A DNA stretch of 64,000 nucleotides. Origin: Bradyrhizobium arachidis (GTDB lineage: Bacteria > Pseudomonadota > Alphaproteobacteria > Rhizobiales > Xanthobacteraceae). This document shows, one piece after another, positions 61,601-64,000 of the stretch (position 1 is its first letter; the number at the start of each line of letters is the position of its first letter). The position numbers were made by a program, and so were the translations under genes. Below the pieces are notes generated by a model, which saw only the letters and a program-made list of their open reading frames with translations, ran no database searches and had not been told where the DNA came from. The stretch is from the NCBI RefSeq assembly GCF_024758505.1, contig NZ_CP077970.1, positions 6,820,001-6,884,000 on the forward strand. Direction: 5' to 3'.

Positions 61601-63352
61601 ATGGCGGTGGTTACGGCGCGCGTTGAGAGACGGTTAGCGGCGGTGCTGGCAGCGGACGTTGCCGGTTATTCGCGGTTAATGGGCGCTGACGAGGTCGGAA
61701 CGCTCGAAGCCCTTAAGGCCATCCGCCGCGAAATCGTTGATCCAGCCATCGCGGAGTACAAGGGCAGGATTGTTAAGACAATTGGCGATGGTCTCTTGGT
61801 CGAATTCGCCAGCGCTGTCGACGCGGTGACTTGCGCCATGGCTGTTCAAGAGAAGATGGCCGGCCGGCAAGGACAAATTGCCTTTCGCATTGGCATCAAC
61901 ATCGGCGACATTATCAGCGACGAAAACGATATCTTTGGTGATGGCGTGAATGTGGCCGCACGCGTTGAGAACGAGTGCGCGCCGGGCGGCGTTTGTCTGT
62001 CAGGAAGTGCGTTCGAACAAGTCAGGGGAAAAACGAAATTCGAGTTCGATGATCTAGGCGAACGATCGCTGAAGAACATTGATCGGGTGGTTCGACTATA
62101 CGGAGTCAAACTTGGCAACGCGCCGAAGGCAACGATTGTGGACAACTATCGATCGCTGCCATTACCCGACAAACCTTCAATCGCGGTTCTACCGTTTCAG
62201 AATATGTCCGGTGACCCGGAGCAAGAGTACTTCGCCGATGGCATGGTGGAAGACATCATCACTGCGCTGTCCCGATTCAAATGGCTGTTCGTGATCGCCC
62301 GCAATTCGACCTTCACGTATAAGGGGCGGTCCGTTGACGTCAGGCAGGTTGGACGGGAACTAGGGGTTCGTTACGTATTGGAAGGCAGCGTGCGAAGGGC
62401 AGCCGACCGAGTACGGATCACAGCGCAGCTGATTGACGCGGAGACCAGGGCCCATATTTGGGCAGATCGCTACGACCGCGCCGTCGACGACATCTTTGCT
62501 TTGCAGGATGAAATTACCTTGAGCACTGTCGCCGCGATCGAGCCCAGCCTGCGCCAAGCCGAAATTGAACGAGCGAAGCGCAAACGGCCTGAAAATCTCG
62601 ACGCCTACGACCTTCTGCTACGTGCGACGCCTCTGGTGGATACTGGGATGCCGGGGGGTGCGTCGCAGGCAGTGCCACTCCTAGAGCGCGCACTTTTACT
62701 TGAGCCGAACTACGCGCTCGCGCACGGCCAGACGGCGTTTTGCAATGAAATACTATATCTCCGAGCGGGAAGGCGTGAAGACAATCGCACAGCTGCGATA
62801 CAGCATGCGCATATCGCAGTGGCGCTTGGCCCCGACGATGCCCCGGCGCTTGTCTACGCCGCAATCGCTATCGGTCTCGTCGAACATAACCGTATCTTGG
62901 CTCAGGAAACGTTCGAGGCCGCTCTTGCAATCTCGCCATCGGCAGCGTGGGCATATTCCTGGGGCGCGTTGATTTTGGGTTGGGGAGGGGAAGCCGAGCG
63001 TGCCATCGAATGGGGCGAGCGAGGTATCCGCCTTAGTCCACTCGATCCCTGGATTACGGCGGCGCTGCATGGCATCTGCATGGGCCATTTTCTTCGCGGG
63101 CGCTATGAAGATGCTGCGGCGGCAGCGCAACGGGCCATTCGCAGCAAACCAGGTTTCAGCGTCTCGCACATGTTTCTGGCAGCGGCGCTGGCTAAACTCG
63201 GACGAATGGAAGATGCGAGTGCGGCTGCCGAACGCGTGATACAACTTCAACCCAACTTCAGCAGCAATGGTCAGTGCTCCGCCATCGGTTGCGTGCCGGT
63301 GCTCGCAACACGTCTTATCGAAGCAATGCGCGCTTCAGGTCTTCCCGAGTAA
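61601..63352 (+). CDS. Class III adenylate/guanylate cyclase with TPR region
   Basis: 583 aa. Residues 1-180 form the cyclase domain (VLAADVAGYSRLMGADE with the first metal Asp, IVKTIGDGLLVEFASAVDAV with the second, GDGVNVAARVE). Residues 190-320 form the TolB-like region seen in these proteins (KPSIAVLPFQNMSGDPEQEY, LGVRYVLEGSVRRAADRVRI). TPR repeats follow to the end (MRASGLPE). Complete, unlike the tail fragment at 10982. The ligand that controls it is unknown. AGCAGGG is close to the ATG. Confidence 0.9.
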   Translation: MAVVTARVERRLAAVLAADVAGYSRLMGADEVGTLEALKAIRREIVDPAIAEYKGRIVKTIGDGLLVEFASAVDAVTCAMAVQEKMAGRQGQIAFRIGINIGDIISDENDIFGDGVNVAARVENECAPGGVCLSGSAFEQVRGKTKFEFDDLGERSLKNIDRVVRLYGVKLGNAPKATIVDNYRSLPLPDKPSIAVLPFQNMSGDPEQEYFADGMVEDIITALSRFKWLFVIARNSTFTYKGRSVDVRQVGRELGVRYVLEGSVRRAADRVRITAQLIDAETRAHIWADRYDRAVDDIFALQDEITLSTVAAIEPSLRQAEIERAKRKRPENLDAYDLLLRATPLVDTGMPGGASQAVPLLERALLLEPNYALAHGQTAFCNEILYLRAGRREDNRTAAIQHAHIAVALGPDDAPALVYAAIAIGLVEHNRILAQETFEAALAISPSAAWAYSWGALILGWGGEAERAIEWGERGIRLSPLDPWITAALHGICMGHFLRGRYEDAAAAAQRAIRSKPGFSVSHMFLAAALAKLGRMEDASAAAERVIQLQPNFSSNGQCSAIGCVPVLATRLIEAMRASGLPE

Positions 63353-63655
63353 TTGGGATCCGCCGCCTCGCTGGCGATGTGGGTCGGCCATTGCCGGCAT
63401 CCCAAGTTGTCTGCTCTTGGCCCATCAAGAAGTGACGACACCCCTCGTTGACGTCCGCTTATTGGAGCAGAGCGGACCGGATTTGCTCAGTCTGAGTTCT
63501 TCGCTTGTTGACCCAAAGGCGAATTTCATCTGTGATAAATACCGCCAGATCAGCCTATTTCTGTGTTGTGCGCGAGGTTCGGTCCGCTTGTACCATCGTC
63601 AGATTGTGCTCTACTCTTACGAGTCCGCGAGCAGTCCAACTACGAGGGCGATGCA
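63353..63655. other. Intergenic stretch
   Basis: No gene recognised between the cyclase and the binding protein. Confidence 0.5.
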
Positions 63656-64000
63656 ATGAGGCGCCGCGAGTTCATAGTGCTTGTCGGCGGCTCATCCGCG
63701 CTATGGCCGTGTGCTGCACGGGCGCAACCAACCGGACGGCGCTATCGCGTTGCAATGCTGGCCACAGAACGAGCGCAGCTCCTTGTCGAAGAGCTCAGCC
63801 GAGCTGGATTTGTGACAGGCCGAAATCTTGAGTTCGATAGCCGCGGCGTTGGCGTTCTGCCCGCGGCGTACGAGGAGGTCGCGCCGGAGATGGTCAAAGC
63901 GCGACCGGACGTTATCATAGCATTCGGGCCAGACGCGATAAGGGCTGCGCAGAAGGCAACCCGTCACATCCCTATTCAAGCGCTTGCAGATGACTTGCTT
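63656..64000 (+). CDS. ABC substrate-binding protein (PF04392-like), cut by the window end
   Basis: 115 residues are visible. A Tat-like signal sequence MRRREFIVLVGGSSALWPCA (cleavage near ARA-QP) starts the protein, and the TrpX-type fold follows (RYRVAMLATERAQLLVEELS, AAYEEVAPEMVKARPDVIIA). Such MRRREFI proteins are numerous in Bradyrhizobium, often as orphans. A GAGGGCG site precedes ATG 63656. The rest lies outside the window. Confidence 0.8.
   Translation, partial: MRRREFIVLVGGSSALWPCAARAQPTGRRYRVAMLATERAQLLVEELSRAGFVTGRNLEFDSRGVGVLPAAYEEVAPEMVKARPDVIIAFGPDAIRAAQKATRHIPIQALADDLL

Overview
The window looks like a chromosomal accessory region of a Bradyrhizobium-type alphaproteobacterium (Nitrobacteraceae). 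The evidence is GC-rich sequence, many small proteins typical of that genus, repeated FixK/FNR boxes (TTGAT-N4-ATCAA), and the IS1182 and class III cyclase/TPR families. No rRNA, tRNA or CRISPR array was recognised.

Layout. (1) 0-18 kb is worn accessory DNA. Small conserved hypothetical genes and a large SAM-cyclase-ATPase regulator lie among debris: a receiver fragment, a DNA ligase remnant, a doubly broken IS1182 transposase, a protease remnant joined to a cyclase tail, a serine recombinase remnant, a decayed phage-like gene and a cut response regulator. A 324-bp regulator segment occurs twice, 8 kb apart. (2) 17.2-19.9 kb is a sulfide/persulfide module: BigR/SqrR-type repressor, rhodanese, TauE exporter and, divergently, a persulfide dioxygenase-like enzyme. 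(3) 20-41 kb is a microaerobic island. At least ten transcription units carry a FixK-like box, mostly 56-67 bp before the chosen start codon. Units encode AMP phosphorylase, PRPP synthetase and a beta-CASP nuclease; CBS and universal stress proteins; a metal RND efflux operon; a P1B-5-like ATPase with a hemerythrin tail; small c-type cytochromes; and a hemerythrin. (4) 41.7-45.5 kb is a graveyard: cupin remnant, N-truncated HlyD adaptor, RND scrap, headless LysR and a frameshifted Gfo/Idh gene.

(5) 46-57.7 kb is the most interesting part: an intact aromatic-catabolism-like island. It has a five-gene Liv-type ABC importer, two tandem P450s with an unusual I-helix, a TetR regulator, two RraA/LigK-fold proteins, a RidA protein, a LigJ-like hydratase and a LigB-type extradiol dioxygenase. 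Four copies of a palindrome, about TNNNCC-N4-GGTNNA, lie before the importer, the P450 pair, the hydratase operon and the dioxygenase, so the four units probably form one regulon under the local TetR protein. My inference is uptake of an aromatic compound, P450 oxidation or O-demethylation, meta ring cleavage, hydration and aldol cleavage.

(6) 57.7-59.2 kb is a second mosaic of fragments (SDR tail, Ku piece, flavin monooxygenase tail, headless LysR), so debris flanks the island on both sides. (7) 59.6-64 kb holds a two-gene unit with a winged-helix protein whose coding sequence contains two tandem 20-bp palindromes, a repeat-rich noncoding stretch, a second cyclase/TPR protein and the start of a substrate-binding protein cut by the window edge.
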